A stretch of 64,000 bases of DNA from Rhodococcus sovatensis (GCF_037327425.1 NZ_CP147846.1:4402001-4466000); one strand, 5' to 3'; counted from the stretch's first letter, positions 33,035-42,364 are shown. Numbers and translations: made by a program. Notes: a model not told the origin generated them from the sequence alone.

Positions 33035-34300
33035 ATGACCTTGAGCTTCGAACTCAGCCCTGAACAACTTGCTGTACGCATGATGGCGCGTCAAGTGGCC
33101 GACGACATACTCTCCGGCGTCGCACCGGCGATCGCGTCCCTGACGCGACCGGAAGACCGCTTCTATGCACTGGAACCGATCTACAAGCAGCTCGCAGGAC
33201 TCGGATTCGTGAAAGGGCTGGTTCCCGACGAGTACGGCGGCGCGTACTTCGACAACCTGACCTTCAGCTTGGCCGCCGAGGAACTCGCACGGGTCGACAT
33301 CAACGTTCCCACAGCGCTTCTGGGTACCGGTCTCGGTTTGAACCCGATCATCAACTTCGGCACGCACGCACAGAAGCAGCGCTGGCTTCCTATGTTCTGC
33401 GACGGCACTGCCCGACTCGCAGCAATCGCCTACACCGAGGTGTCAGGCGGAGCCAACTACGATTCGCCCGACCCTTCCGTCGGGGTTCGAACCTTCGCCC
33501 GGCGTGACGGTGACGAGTGGGTCCTCAACGGCGCAAAGCACTACACAACCAATGCTTCCGGGTGGGACGGAAACGGTGCCGACCTCATCAGCGTTGTGTG
33601 CCGAACTGATCCCAGCCTGCCACCGTCGGAATCGCTCGCCGTCATCGTCGTCGAACGTGGCACACCTGGGGTCGAGATCACCGACATGATCGACACCATC
33701 GGGCACCGCGCAACCAACTCTCCCCGCGTCGAATTCACCGACGTGCGAGTACCGGCGACCAACATGATCGGCAGCCCGGGTGACGGCCTCGACATCGTCA
33801 ATACGGCCTTCTCCTGGACCTGTTCGTCGATCGGTGCCGCGTGCGTAGGTCGAATGCGCGCAGCCTTCGACTATGCCTACGAGTTCGCCAAGACCGACCA
33901 TCGTTCCGGGCCTGTGCCGGTCATCGACTACCAGAATGCGGGGTACATGCTCGCTGACATCAAGACTCGGATCGAAGCCGTCCGCTACTTCGCGTGGAAG
34001 GCCGCAGATCACTTCGACCGCACCGGTGGCAAAGACCGCGAGCTTGCCAACCAGGTCAAGGTCTTTGCCTCAGAAACTTCGGTTCAGGTCGTCTACGACG
34101 CCATGCGCTTGGTCGGTGTCGATGCCTACACGAACCTGACCCCGATAGCCGCAATCATGGAAGATGTCCTCTGCTTCCCGGTCTACGACGGCGGAAACAT
34201 GGGGGTCAGGCGGCGCAACATCCACACTTTGCTCAAGCAGGACGGTTTCGATCCGCTCGCCGCCTCCGAGAACCGACTCTCAGTCGCCAGCCCAGCATGA
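33035..34300 (+). CDS. Acyl-CoA dehydrogenase family protein
   Basis: The 421-residue flavoprotein starts at ATG 33035 behind GAGGAG. It has the three acyl-CoA dehydrogenase domains: an N-terminal helical part (FELSPEQLAVRMMARQVADD), the middle barrel (AIAYTEVSGGANYDSPDP, then WVLNGAKHYTTNA) and the C-terminal helices (VQVVYDAMRLVGVDAYTN). The expected catalytic glutamate position is not unambiguous, so a dehydrogenase, oxidase or monooxygenase reaction cannot be separated. Neighbouring AraC and alcohol dehydrogenase genes suggest a small alcohol/acid catabolic unit. Three 17-bp tandem repeats follow its stop. Confidence 0.85.
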   Translation: MTLSFELSPEQLAVRMMARQVADDILSGVAPAIASLTRPEDRFYALEPIYKQLAGLGFVKGLVPDEYGGAYFDNLTFSLAAEELARVDINVPTALLGTGLGLNPIINFGTHAQKQRWLPMFCDGTARLAAIAYTEVSGGANYDSPDPSVGVRTFARRDGDEWVLNGAKHYTTNASGWDGNGADLISVVCRTDPSLPPSESLAVIVVERGTPGVEITDMIDTIGHRATNSPRVEFTDVRVPATNMIGSPGDGLDIVNTAFSWTCSSIGAACVGRMRAAFDYAYEFAKTDHRSGPVPVIDYQNAGYMLADIKTRIEAVRYFAWKAADHFDRTGGKDRELANQVKVFASETSVQVVYDAMRLVGVDAYTNLTPIAAIMEDVLCFPVYDGGNMGVRRRNIHTLLKQDGFDPLAASENRLSVASPA

Positions 34301-34310
34301 CGTAGGCCAC

Positions 34311-34361
34311 GGTAGACAGTGCCGCACGGCAAACAGTGCCGCACGGTAGACAGTGCCGCAG
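34311..34361. repeat. Three 17-bp tandem repeats downstream of acyl-CoA dehydrogenase
   Basis: Units GGTAGACAGTGCCGCAC, GGCAAACAGTGCCGCAC and GGTAGACAGTGCCGCAG lie head to tail between the convergent acyl-CoA dehydrogenase and HNH genes. They do not encode protein. Confidence 0.9.
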
Positions 34362-34424
34362 TCGGGACGCCACACCGCTCCCCGGCTGCGGCACGCGGCG
34401 CAGGCGGGTGAGTTCGGGGGCTGT

Positions 34425-36494
34425 TCAGAATGGTGGGTAGCGGTAGCGGTCGCGTGCTGTGACGATGGCTCGGTGTTCGAGGAACCGTTCTCTGAGGAAG
34501 ATCGCTTCGTCGCGGGCTCTGGGGTCCTCGAGTCGGGCGATGTCGCCGAGTGAGGGCACGAAGGCTGCTCTGTCGGTGTCGATCAGATCGCCCCACTCGC
34601 TGTTCTCGCCGATGTTGGTTTCCCACCATGTGGGTTCGTAGAGGTCATCGGCGGGTCGCTCGCGAACAGATCCCGCTGCCGCCGTCTCGGGAGCACATGG
34701 GTCAGCGACGTGTTGGTAGTAGTGATCGGTCGCGGGGTCCGGTGATGGTGACGAGGGCCGGTTGTGGACGAAATCGTCGGGAACCATCACCGAGCCGTAC
34801 GTCGAGGGTGTGATCCTGCGTAGACCCGAACACGAGGTCCAGAAGATCCCGTCTCCGTTCAATCGTGCTGCGGCCCACAGCTTCAGTGTTTTCGCTTGGT
34901 GATGGTAGTGGCACAGTGGTTGCAGATTCGACAGGATCGTCCAGCCACCGGCGACCGGGTCGTTGTGGTCGAACGGGACGATGTGGTCGATGTCGCATCG
35001 GGCTGCGGGCACACTGCAGCCCGGGAAGGTGCACGTGCAATATGTTGCGCGCGTGAGCGCGACGAGTTCTGCCGATGGCCGGTAGGTCAGTGCCCCCGGT
35101 GGTGGTTCGGTCATACCGCCGTGACCGTCCGGGTCACTCCCCGCCGCCAGTGACGGGTCCGCTGCGGCTGCGGCGAGGAAAGCAGCAATAGCCTCCGACA
35201 GTGCCACCTCACCTCCCGCGGAGGACCGTGCACGCCCTGCACCTGCCACAGGTGAACGAGTTTGTCCGGGTGCCGGATCGGGAAGCGACGCGGCAGGACG
35301 AACCCGGCCCCGCGCGATGATCCGGAATGCACGCGGTCCACCGGCCGACCCGGAATTGGCGACACCACCACCAGACTCAGGCGCGGGAGCTGAATCAGGT
35401 GTGCCAGTGCCCGCGGTGTCAGTGTCGGTTCCCGTCTCCGGTGCCGGCACCGTTTCGGTCTCTGGTTCGGCCACAGGCACAGGCACAGGCTTGGTCTCAG
35501 TCTCAGTCACGGACTCGGGGGCGGGGGCCGGTTCGGGGCTCGCCTGTGCCCGGGCAGCGTCGAGCACTTCGGTGAGAAAGACCTGCCATCGAGCATCACC
35601 GGCGATCATGCGCGCGGTCTCCGGATCGAGGACGGTCCCATCACCGAGAGTGGCCGGGTCACCGGACAATCCGAGCAGCGACTCGATACTGATCATGATC
35701 TGCAGCAGATGCGTACGGCGAGGCTTCATCAAATCCGCAGCACCACCGACCGCACACCCCTGATGGCCACACAGGCACGCGATCACATCCTCACGGTGAA
35801 TCAGCGCAATCAACGCATACCCACGCAACTGCTTCTTGCTCCGCGGATCACGCGAACACACAGTCCCGGCCAACTCCTCGAGAAGGGAGTCACATTCGGC
35901 GCCCTCGAGCGCCGTCATCTTCGCAAACAAACTCGCCATACCGTCATCGCATCGCTTGATGCTCGCGCACCGTTCCTCGGATTCGGCAGCCTTTCGTGCC
36001 GCGTTCGCCTCGGCGTCGTCATGGTCGATCCACCGACTCCACACCCGCTCACGCAGCGCCTTGGCATTGCAGCGATACGCTGCAGCCAGCACATCAGCCT
36101 CGATCGCCTGCACCGTCTCATCACTGGCCTTGACCAACGTCAACGCAATCGCCCGCACCCGCGAATAATCCAGATCACCCGCAGCGAACGCAGCATCGAC
36201 CCCATGCAGACGCCACGCCAACTGCTTACCGACCACGATCATCTCCCGCGTGACCGTCCGAGACAGCGACAGCGCCACCGCTGCTTCACATTCAGCAGCC
36301 CTCTCCGCACGCGCAAGATCGGCATCCCCACCGGCATCGAACAGCTCCGCCTCCGCACACACCCGGAAATCGACAAGACCGTACAACCGACGCACAAGGA
36401 CCGCCGACGCAACATTCTCAGCACGCCGGGCATCGGACAAGCCGACCAGCAAGCTCGACACACCCAACTCGGTCTCGCGTCGCCACTCGTCCAT
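34425..36494 (-). CDS. DUF222/HNH endonuclease-like protein (13E12-repeat family)
   Basis: The protein of about 689 residues has an N-terminal DUF222 region. A long low-complexity Pro/Glu/Thr linker follows (PAPAPESVTETETKPVPVPV and more, about residues 320-390). A C-terminal HNH module then reads CTFPGCSVPAARCDIDHIVP and LCHYHHQAKTL. This is the actinobacterial 13E12-repeat family, which often occurs in many copies and whose function is unknown. ATG 36494 is chosen because it follows a G-rich stretch and leaves a LexA box 36 bp upstream; ATG 36515 and earlier starts are possible. A further acidic tail of about 130 residues follows the HNH core. Damage-inducible expression is likely. Confidence 0.82.
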   Translation of the reverse strand: MDEWRRETELGVSSLLVGLSDARRAENVASAVLVRRLYGLVDFRVCAEAELFDAGGDADLARAERAAECEAAVALSLSRTVTREMIVVGKQLAWRLHGVDAAFAAGDLDYSRVRAIALTLVKASDETVQAIEADVLAAAYRCNAKALRERVWSRWIDHDDAEANAARKAAESEERCASIKRCDDGMASLFAKMTALEGAECDSLLEELAGTVCSRDPRSKKQLRGYALIALIHREDVIACLCGHQGCAVGGAADLMKPRRTHLLQIMISIESLLGLSGDPATLGDGTVLDPETARMIAGDARWQVFLTEVLDAARAQASPEPAPAPESVTETETKPVPVPVAEPETETVPAPETGTDTDTAGTGTPDSAPAPESGGGVANSGSAGGPRAFRIIARGRVRPAASLPDPAPGQTRSPVAGAGRARSSAGGEVALSEAIAAFLAAAAADPSLAAGSDPDGHGGMTEPPPGALTYRPSAELVALTRATYCTCTFPGCSVPAARCDIDHIVPFDHNDPVAGGWTILSNLQPLCHYHHQAKTLKLWAAARLNGDGIFWTSCSGLRRITPSTYGSVMVPDDFVHNRPSSPSPDPATDHYYQHVADPCAPETAAAGSVRERPADDLYEPTWWETNIGENSEWGDLIDTDRAAFVPSLGDIARLEDPRARDEAIFLRERFLEHRAIVTARDRYRYPPF

Positions 36495-36529
36495 ATCGCC
36501 CCCCGGCATCCCCATAACACGAAGACTAC

Positions 36530-36545
36530 TCGAACACCTGTTCGA
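36530..36545. promoter_or_regulatory. LexA (SOS) box TCGAAC-ACCT-GTTCGA
   Basis: This is a perfect match to the actinobacterial SOS consensus TCGAAC-N4-GTTCGA, 36 bp upstream of the HNH gene start. In Mycobacterium tuberculosis, several 13E12-repeat genes are known to have such boxes. Confidence 0.85.
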
Positions 36546-36795
36546 ATACAAGCCGTGCACGGAAACAGTGCGCCAAGGAATCGATTTGGTTCAACGGGGC
36601 GCCCTCGAACGAGATCGGAATGCACGCAGCGCTCGCGGCCGGCGATGCGTACATCAAGCTCCAACACGCAGTAGCGTCGTCATTCCGATTCGCGGGTAGG
36701 GTTTCACCCGACCGGAAGGATCAATACATAGGCGATCCTCATCTTCGTTGTCCCACTGCCGATGTCGACATACCTGAAGAAAGCAGTCGCTGAAT

Positions 36796-37743
36796 ATGCG
36801 CTCCACCAGTCGTCGATTCGCCCCTGTGGCGGCCGCATTCGCGTTGTTGCTCACTGCATGTGCCGAACCGCAATCCACCCCACTGCAACCCTCCGGCCCT
36901 ACTCCGGCGTCATCGACCGTTCGGACGTACCAGCCTGCGCCAATCGATGTCTCGACTGACATTCACAACCTCGAGCAACGATTCGACGCGAGAGTCGGAG
37001 TCAGCGCGCTCGATACCGAGACCGGAGAGACGATCAGCTATCGCGGCGGGGAACGATTCGGGTTCGCGTCGACACTCAAAGCGTTCGCAGCTGCCGAGTT
37101 TCTACGGCAGAGCACCACCGAGGACCGCGACGAACTCGTGCGGTGGACTCGATCCGATATCGACCGCGCGGGCTACTCACCGGTGACAACCGAACATCTC
37201 GACACCGGGCTGACTGCCGCCGAACTCGCCGAGGCAGCCGTCCGCGAGAGCGACAATACTGCGCTGAACCTCGTACTCGACCGTATCGGTGGACCTGAAG
37301 GCCTCGACGACGCCTTGGAACGGCTCGGCGACTCAACTACCCAAGTCGTCAACTACGAACCGAGATTGAACACCATCACCTCCGACTCGATCGACGACAC
37401 CACCACAGCAGCAGACGCATTCACCGAGAGCATGACTGCGCTGCAACAAACCAGCTATTCGACCGCGAGCAACCGTTCGATTCTGCTCGACTGGATGAGC
37501 GGCAATGCCACCGGAGATCCCCTTGTTCGCGCGGGCGCACCCGCTGGATGGGCCGTCGCCGACAAATCAGGTGGCGCCGGGCCGATTCGCAACGACATCG
37601 CCGTCGTCACGCCGCCAGAACGCTCACCCGTCGTAATTACAATTCTGACCGAGAAGACCAACCCCACAGCGCAATTCGACAACGAACTCGTCAGCGAGAC
37701 CGCAGCCGTCGTATTGCACGCTATCGAGGACGGCGCCGCCTGA
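36796..37743 (+). CDS. bla: Class A beta-lactamase, lipoprotein
   Basis: The 315-residue protein has a lipoprotein signal with LLLTAC, then a disordered Thr/Pro linker. The catalytic motifs are complete: STLK (active serine), RESDNTAL, the YEPRLN omega-loop glutamate and the triad DKSGGAG. The last triad has Lys-Ser-Gly where many enzymes have Lys-Thr-Gly, a known tolerated variant. It should hydrolyse penicillins and perhaps cephalosporins outside the membrane. Its ATG at 36796 is divergent from the HNH gene and no ampR/blaI-type regulator is adjacent. Confidence 0.9.
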   Translation: MRSTSRRFAPVAAAFALLLTACAEPQSTPLQPSGPTPASSTVRTYQPAPIDVSTDIHNLEQRFDARVGVSALDTETGETISYRGGERFGFASTLKAFAAAEFLRQSTTEDRDELVRWTRSDIDRAGYSPVTTEHLDTGLTAAELAEAAVRESDNTALNLVLDRIGGPEGLDDALERLGDSTTQVVNYEPRLNTITSDSIDDTTTAADAFTESMTALQQTSYSTASNRSILLDWMSGNATGDPLVRAGAPAGWAVADKSGGAGPIRNDIAVVTPPERSPVVITILTEKTNPTAQFDNELVSETAAVVLHAIEDGAA

Positions 37744-37845
37744 GGCCGCCCGAAGGTCGACGGCGAGGGGGTTTCCACAACCGTAACGTGGTTCAGCACC
37801 TACAATCGGAACCCTTCGGACGCTGACTCAGTCTGTCCGCCGCAC

Positions 37846-38940
37846 ATGCTCGATTGTTCACCACGAAAAGACGACCCTTTGTCCCCATGGAAAGCAGCAC
37901 GTCTACCGCCGTCACTGCACGTCGCGGCTTTTCGTGCGCTGCATGGCGTGACGTCGAGGATTCATCACAGTCTCGACCTGACTACGACACTCGGCGCGAT
38001 CACGCAGGGCGTGGTCGATGCCGCCGGGTTCGAGGTTGCAGCAATGAACTTCGTTCGAGCAGACGGATGCACAGAGGTGGTCTCAGTCGTCGGAGACGAA
38101 GATGCGCGCAGATCGTTGATGAACACGGTGCAAACCGAGGAATTCTGGACCCGCATGACAGCGGCCTCCCGCCCGCTTGGCAGGTTGCGCTTCATCGACG
38201 GGTCGGAGAACCCCGCGGTCACGGAAATGGACAACGGGATCTGGACGAGCACGCGACAGCACTCGAACAGCCCCAACGCGTGGCATCCAATGGACTTTCT
38301 GTTCGCGCCGCTACACGGGTCTACCGGGCGATGGCTCGGAATGCTCGCAGTCGACTTGCCCGTCCATGGCCTCAGACCCGGTCCCGAACAGTGCGAGATC
38401 CTCGAGTTGTTCGCCGATCACGCAGCACTCGCCATCGAGCACGCCCAGCTGCACGACGACATCCAGAAGAGGGAGGCCGAAGCGCGCTACGCCGCCCGGC
38501 ACGATCCGCTGACAGGTCTCTGGAACCACGCGCGATTGAAAGAAGAGCTGACCGAAGGACCCTCCCAGGAGTCGACTGCGGTGGTGGTCGTCGACTTGGA
38601 CAATTTCAAAGGCGTCAACGATCGCTTCGGACATCTCTTCGGTGACCGAGTGCTGCAATCCGCCGCGCACCGAATACTCGACGCGGCCAGCCCGGACGAC
38701 ATCGTGATCCGTACGGGGGGAGATGAATTCGTCATCGTACTTCGGGGAACAGATGCCGAATCCAGAATGCGCACGCTCGCGAGCACGGTGGCTGAGAGCA
38801 TGACTCGCCCCATCGACATCGACGCCCGGCTGTGCACCGTGCACGCAAGCATCGGTACCGCCTACTCGCCCGGTGGAGGACTACTTGAATCTCTTCTCGT
38901 CGAGTCCGACGCCGACATGTATCGGCGAAAGAACTCCTGA
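37846..38940 (+). CDS. GAF-domain diguanylate cyclase
   Basis: The 364-residue cytoplasmic protein has an N-terminal GAF sensor (about residues 25-190; FEVAAMNFVRADGCTEVVSV, MDFLFAPLHGSTGRWLGM). A GGDEF catalytic domain follows with HDPLTGLWNHARLKEEL and the intact signature TGGDEFVIVL. It should make cyclic di-GMP from GTP. The inhibitory RxxD site is not obvious. The ATG used is the most upstream; later starts are possible. It stands apart from the beta-lactamase by 102 bp. No phosphodiesterase domain is present. Confidence 0.85.
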   Translation: MLDCSPRKDDPLSPWKAARLPPSLHVAAFRALHGVTSRIHHSLDLTTTLGAITQGVVDAAGFEVAAMNFVRADGCTEVVSVVGDEDARRSLMNTVQTEEFWTRMTAASRPLGRLRFIDGSENPAVTEMDNGIWTSTRQHSNSPNAWHPMDFLFAPLHGSTGRWLGMLAVDLPVHGLRPGPEQCEILELFADHAALAIEHAQLHDDIQKREAEARYAARHDPLTGLWNHARLKEELTEGPSQESTAVVVVDLDNFKGVNDRFGHLFGDRVLQSAAHRILDAASPDDIVIRTGGDEFVIVLRGTDAESRMRTLASTVAESMTRPIDIDARLCTVHASIGTAYSPGGGLLESLLVESDADMYRRKNS

Positions 38941-38974
38941 ACTGCCGAACTACCCGCGGCACAACGGGAGCCAG

Positions 38975-39643
38975 CTACTTCCCGGCGAAAAGCAGCAGGG
39001 TGTCGCGAACACACCGCTCCACGAACTCCTCGGTGACCTCACGGCCGCTGACAAGAATTCGGAAATACATAGGTGCAACGAGACTTTCGATCACATCGTC
39101 GGAATCGATATCGGTACCGATCTCGTTCCGCTGCTGCGCTTGCTCGATGATGTGCCGGGCAATCTCGAAACGCGCAGCGTAAAAGGCCGTACGAGCCTCG
39201 TCGATCTCAGGGTCACCCGACAGCGCATAGACCGCACGTAACAGTCGCCGCACCTCTGGACGGCCGATCAGCATTGCGACCTGTTTGGCGAGCGTCATGA
39301 GATCCTCGGCCAGACTCCCGGTTCGCGGGGGAGGATTGTTGGCCACTGCCAGCTTCATCACCGCTTCGCTGACCACCCCGGTACGACTACCCCATCGGCG
39401 ATAGACCGTCGTCTCCGCTACGTTCGCACGAGCCGCGATATCGGCCACCGAAATGGTGTCGATCTCGCGCTCGGTCAGCAGAGCGAGCGTGGCGGTAAGC
39501 ACCTGCTCCTGTACGCGAGCACTACGGCCACCCGGTCGCTTCGACCTCGTTCGCGGCTCGCCGGACGCGGCGAGGTCCGAGCTCGGGACGTCCGCGGTCC
39601 GGGCGGTCGGGTCCGGCTGCGCGCCGGCATCGGTCGATACCAT
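38975..39643 (-). CDS. TetR/AcrR-family regulator
   Basis: The 222-residue protein has a disordered N-terminal 40 residues, then a TetR DNA-binding domain (VADIAARANVAETTVYRRWG). A TetR_C ligand domain of the type found in antibiotic-efflux and lipid regulators follows (MLIGRPEVRRLLRAVYALSG). It is divergent from the membrane diguanylate cyclase and convergent with the GAF cyclase, so it may control one of them. No clear palindrome was found in the 154 bp in front of it. The ligand is unknown. Confidence 0.85.
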   Translation of the reverse strand: MVSTDAGAQPDPTARTADVPSSDLAASGEPRTRSKRPGGRSARVQEQVLTATLALLTEREIDTISVADIAARANVAETTVYRRWGSRTGVVSEAVMKLAVANNPPPRTGSLAEDLMTLAKQVAMLIGRPEVRRLLRAVYALSGDPEIDEARTAFYAARFEIARHIIEQAQQRNEIGTDIDSDDVIESLVAPMYFRILVSGREVTEEFVERCVRDTLLLFAGK

Positions 39644-39797
39644 CGCGTGAAGAGTACCGCGTGCCTCGTTTAAGCATTTTCCCCGTTAACGCTATCAATT
39701 GTGGCCTTAAGTCTAGTATCGAGACACATCGAGCAAGAGCAGTACATTCACCGAACAGGCGAAAGCTCCAGCTCGGCTCAAAGGAGACGGAGCGGGC

Positions 39798-41132
39798 GTG
39801 ATCACACTCATACCCCCGACATTCGGGACCGGGCGGCGAGGTGGAGCCGTGTCACCCACCAGCTCGACGGCACGCGCACGAGCCAACCCCGCCACGTTCC
39901 TGGGCGTCCGGACCAGAAGGCTGATCGCGGCCTCTACCGCGAACGCATCGGTCATCGGCGCCGTGGCCTTGACCGACAGCCAGATCTTCATCAACGGCAG
40001 CGCCTGGGTTGTCGCAACGATCCTCGTGCTGAACTCGGCGATGGCTGTGGCCTGGATGACCGTCGAGGTGCGCCGATGCTCACTTGCTGCGCTGCTCTTC
40101 GGTATTTGGGCCGAAGCGGCAATCGTAGCGATTCTGCTGCTCCTGGCATCGCCGTCGGAGGCGCTCGTCGCTGCTCCTCTACTGATGGCGCCAGGCTTGT
40201 ACTTGCTGCTCGCGCTCGGCCAAAAAAGCCTGGCGGTGCACAGTGGGGTGGTTCTCGCTACTGTCGTAGTACTCACCCTTGCAGCGCTGAAAGACGGCAG
40301 CGAATCCGTCGCGACCATCGTCGTTCGTGCACAAATTGTGGTGACTGTTGCGCTGGGCGGACCAGCAACTCTGCAGGCGCTATGGTCGCGAATGATTCGA
40401 CAATCCCAACTGGCCCGCCGGGACGCACTCACCGGCCTGTACAACCGGCGCGGGCTCTCTGACGGACTCGACGAACTCGCCAGCGGACTGGTCCCCCTCG
40501 GCGGTGCAGCCCCGACCGTTGCAGCAGTGGTGGTCGATATCGACTCCTTCAAATCGGTGAACGACAACTACGGCCATGCCGTCGGAGACACGGTACTTAC
40601 CGATGTGGCGCACCAACTGACTCGCTATGTAGGACCGGACGCCATCGTGGCGCGCACCGGTGGCGAAGAATTCACCGCCATCGTCACCGGGCCGCGCACT
40701 GCCGTCGACCAGATCGTGACTTCGTTTCCGACCAGCGTGTCACCGCGAGCAGACGCACCACCGGTCACTCTCAGTGTCGGTGCGACGATTGTGCCAGCAT
40801 GTGGTGCGCCCCCGAGCACCGAACAGTTGCTCGACGCGATCCGCGAGGCGGACGTCGCCATGTACGAGGCGAAACGCAACGGCGGAGGCACCGTCGCCCG
40901 CGCTTCGCACGAGGACGCTGAACGGCAGCCGAGGACACAGGGCATACGGCACATTTTTCCGGAAGGGTCGAGTTCACTCCTCGACCAGCAGGCCGATCCT
41001 GAGGAGACGAAAACAGTGCTAGTCCGGGGCACCGACCGCCCTGACAGCACTTTCACGCAGTACGGAACGCGTGGAGATGGCCGCGGTGGCCGCAGTAAGT
41101 GTCATCGCCAGCACCGCGATCCCTCCCAATAG
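39798..41132 (+). CDS. Membrane diguanylate cyclase (GGEEF)
   Basis: From GTG 39798 the 444-residue protein has about five or six N-terminal membrane helices (residues 40-190). A C-terminal GGDEF domain follows: RDALTGLYNRRGLSDGLDEL, VDIDSFKSVNDNYGHAVGD and RTGGEEFTAIVTG. GGEEF is a catalytically competent variant. The last 70 residues after the domain are unusual (PEETKTVLVRGTDRPDS, then a basic tail) and overlap a remnant of a transporter gene on the other strand. That tail may be an out-of-frame read-through into the remnant patch. Its divergent TetR neighbour may regulate it. Confidence 0.85.
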   Translation: MITLIPPTFGTGRRGGAVSPTSSTARARANPATFLGVRTRRLIAASTANASVIGAVALTDSQIFINGSAWVVATILVLNSAMAVAWMTVEVRRCSLAALLFGIWAEAAIVAILLLLASPSEALVAAPLLMAPGLYLLLALGQKSLAVHSGVVLATVVVLTLAALKDGSESVATIVVRAQIVVTVALGGPATLQALWSRMIRQSQLARRDALTGLYNRRGLSDGLDELASGLVPLGGAAPTVAAVVVDIDSFKSVNDNYGHAVGDTVLTDVAHQLTRYVGPDAIVARTGGEEFTAIVTGPRTAVDQIVTSFPTSVSPRADAPPVTLSVGATIVPACGAPPSTEQLLDAIREADVAMYEAKRNGGGTVARASHEDAERQPRTQGIRHIFPEGSSSLLDQQADPEETKTVLVRGTDRPDSTFTQYGTRGDGRGGRSKCHRQHRDPSQ

Positions 41133-41330
41133 TGTCCAGGGAATTGCAACCACAGGCGTGCCGTAGACGCGGAACGTTGCTATCCAAAGCCCGACCAGCG
41201 CAGTTGTTGCGACGAGCGCACCGAGCAGTAGTCCAATGAGCATCGCAATCGATATCTCCGCAAGCACAGCGCCGCCACTCGAGCCGATGTCGTGTTGCAC
41301 CGTCCCGCAGCGAATTTGATCCCGCAACAA
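41019..41330 (-). pseudogene. C-terminal remnant of an FtsX-type ABC permease
   Basis: The translated end reads AVLAEISIAMLIGLLLGALV, then VVAIPWTLLGGIAVLAMTLT and TRSVLRESAVRAVGAPD. This matches the last two membrane helices and terminal cytoplasmic end of FtsX/MacB-type ABC permeases. Nothing upstream of it encodes the rest of such a protein, and its open frame stops 2 bp from the start of a response regulator on the other strand. It overlaps the 3' end of the diguanylate cyclase. It is most likely a deletion relic. Confidence 0.55.
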
Positions 41331-41332
41331 AG

Positions 41333-41983
41333 TTGCGTGTCGTACTCGCCGAAGACAACGCTCTACTGCGTGAGGGTCTACAGATGTTGTTGGAGCGCAA
41401 CGGATTCATGACTGTTGAGGCCGTCGGATCAGCGCAGGAACTGCTGGCAGCCTGCCGACGACATGATCCTGACCTTGTCATCACAGATGTACGGATGCCA
41501 CCGGATTTCGGCTCCGAAGGTCTTGCGGCAGCCTCACAGCTTCGACAGGAAAAGCCGAATCTGCCAATTGTCGTCCTCAGTCAGTACATCGAGCAGAGCT
41601 ATGTCGCCGAGTTGCTCGACGGGACAGGCGGGACCGGGATCGGCTACCTCCTGAAGGACCGTGTCAGCGATGTCCGAGACTTCGCAGATACGCTTCGCCG
41701 AGTACAGTCCGGTGCCACCGTGATCGATCCCGCTGTCATCAGCCAGATGATCAGCCGACGTCACGACCCGTTGCAGCGCCTCACAGCACGGGAACGCGAC
41801 GTACTCGTAGTCGCGGAAGGTCACTCCAACGCTGCCATCGCGCGAGCGCTGTTCATCAGCGAGGCCGCCGTCGTCAAACACATCGGAAACATCATGATGA
41901 AGCTTGACATTCCGCCGAACGGCGACCAGAACCGCAGAGTTACTGCAGTTCTGGCCTACCTACGCGCGCAGGAACAAGGCTGA
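41333..41983 (+). CDS. NarL-type response regulator, orphan, possibly N-terminally clipped
   Basis: The 216-residue protein has a receiver domain (LAEDNALLREGLQMLLERNG, phosphoacceptor in LVITDVRMPPDFGSEG, KDRVSDVRDF) and a LuxR-type C-terminal helix-turn-helix (LTARERDVLVVAEGHSNAA, then AVVKHIGNIMMKL). The only start is TTG 41333 immediately before the conserved receiver strand, without a ribosome-binding site. No cognate kinase is adjacent. With an FtsX fragment on one side and a lipoprotein ending in the abutting bases on the other, it may be a survivor of a deleted operon. Expression is uncertain. Confidence 0.75.
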   Translation: MRVVLAEDNALLREGLQMLLERNGFMTVEAVGSAQELLAACRRHDPDLVITDVRMPPDFGSEGLAAASQLRQEKPNLPIVVLSQYIEQSYVAELLDGTGGTGIGYLLKDRVSDVRDFADTLRRVQSGATVIDPAVISQMISRRHDPLQRLTARERDVLVVAEGHSNAAIARALFISEAAVVKHIGNIMMKLDIPPNGDQNRRVTAVLAYLRAQEQG

Positions 41984-42364
41984 CTAACGTGTTTTCGCGG
42001 GTGCACCATTGACGTGAACCTCGGTCCCCGCCGGTACAACGATCGAATAGCTGCCCTCGCAGTACCCGACAATGCCCTCGCCACAGGGCGTCCCCAGGTT
42101 CAGCCTGGTGCCATCGAGTGACCACGCTGGAGTGTTCGCACTCTTGACCATCGACTCGGTCTGCACCGTGACGACGACCTGCTCACTGCCTGCTTGCTCC
42201 GCGATGGTGACCGGCATGTTTGCATTCGAATTCACAACGTCCAAACGTGACCCGCTGAACTCGAACGACACAGCTCGATGCTCCGAATCGACCGAACACC
42301 CTGCCAATAGGAATGTAGCTGCCAGCAATGTTCCTGCCGCACTTGCTCGGAAGTGGTTTTTCAT
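41984..42364 (-). CDS. Lipoprotein resembling the start of DUF4097-type proteins
   Basis: The 126-residue protein has a lipobox (LLAATFLLAGCSVDS) and then short beta strands (VSFEFSGSRLDVVNSNANMP, YSIVVPAGTEVHVNG). This resembles DUF4097-like proteins, which are usually much longer. It ends right after the VNG strand, and its stop codon abuts the stop of the response regulator without spacing, so the C-terminal part may be lost. Such lipoproteins often accompany FtsX-type ABC transporters and two-component systems. Start ATG 42364 lacks a strong ribosome site. Confidence 0.6.
   Translation of the reverse strand: MKNHFRASAAGTLLAATFLLAGCSVDSEHRAVSFEFSGSRLDVVNSNANMPVTIAEQAGSEQVVVTVQTESMVKSANTPAWSLDGTRLNLGTPCGEGIVGYCEGSYSIVVPAGTEVHVNGAPAKTR

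Noticed and set aside
35709..36674. 321-codon plus-strand frame opposite the DUF222/HNH gene
   Set aside because: It is an Arg/Thr/His-rich shadow, and it would run through the LexA box and past the HNH start.
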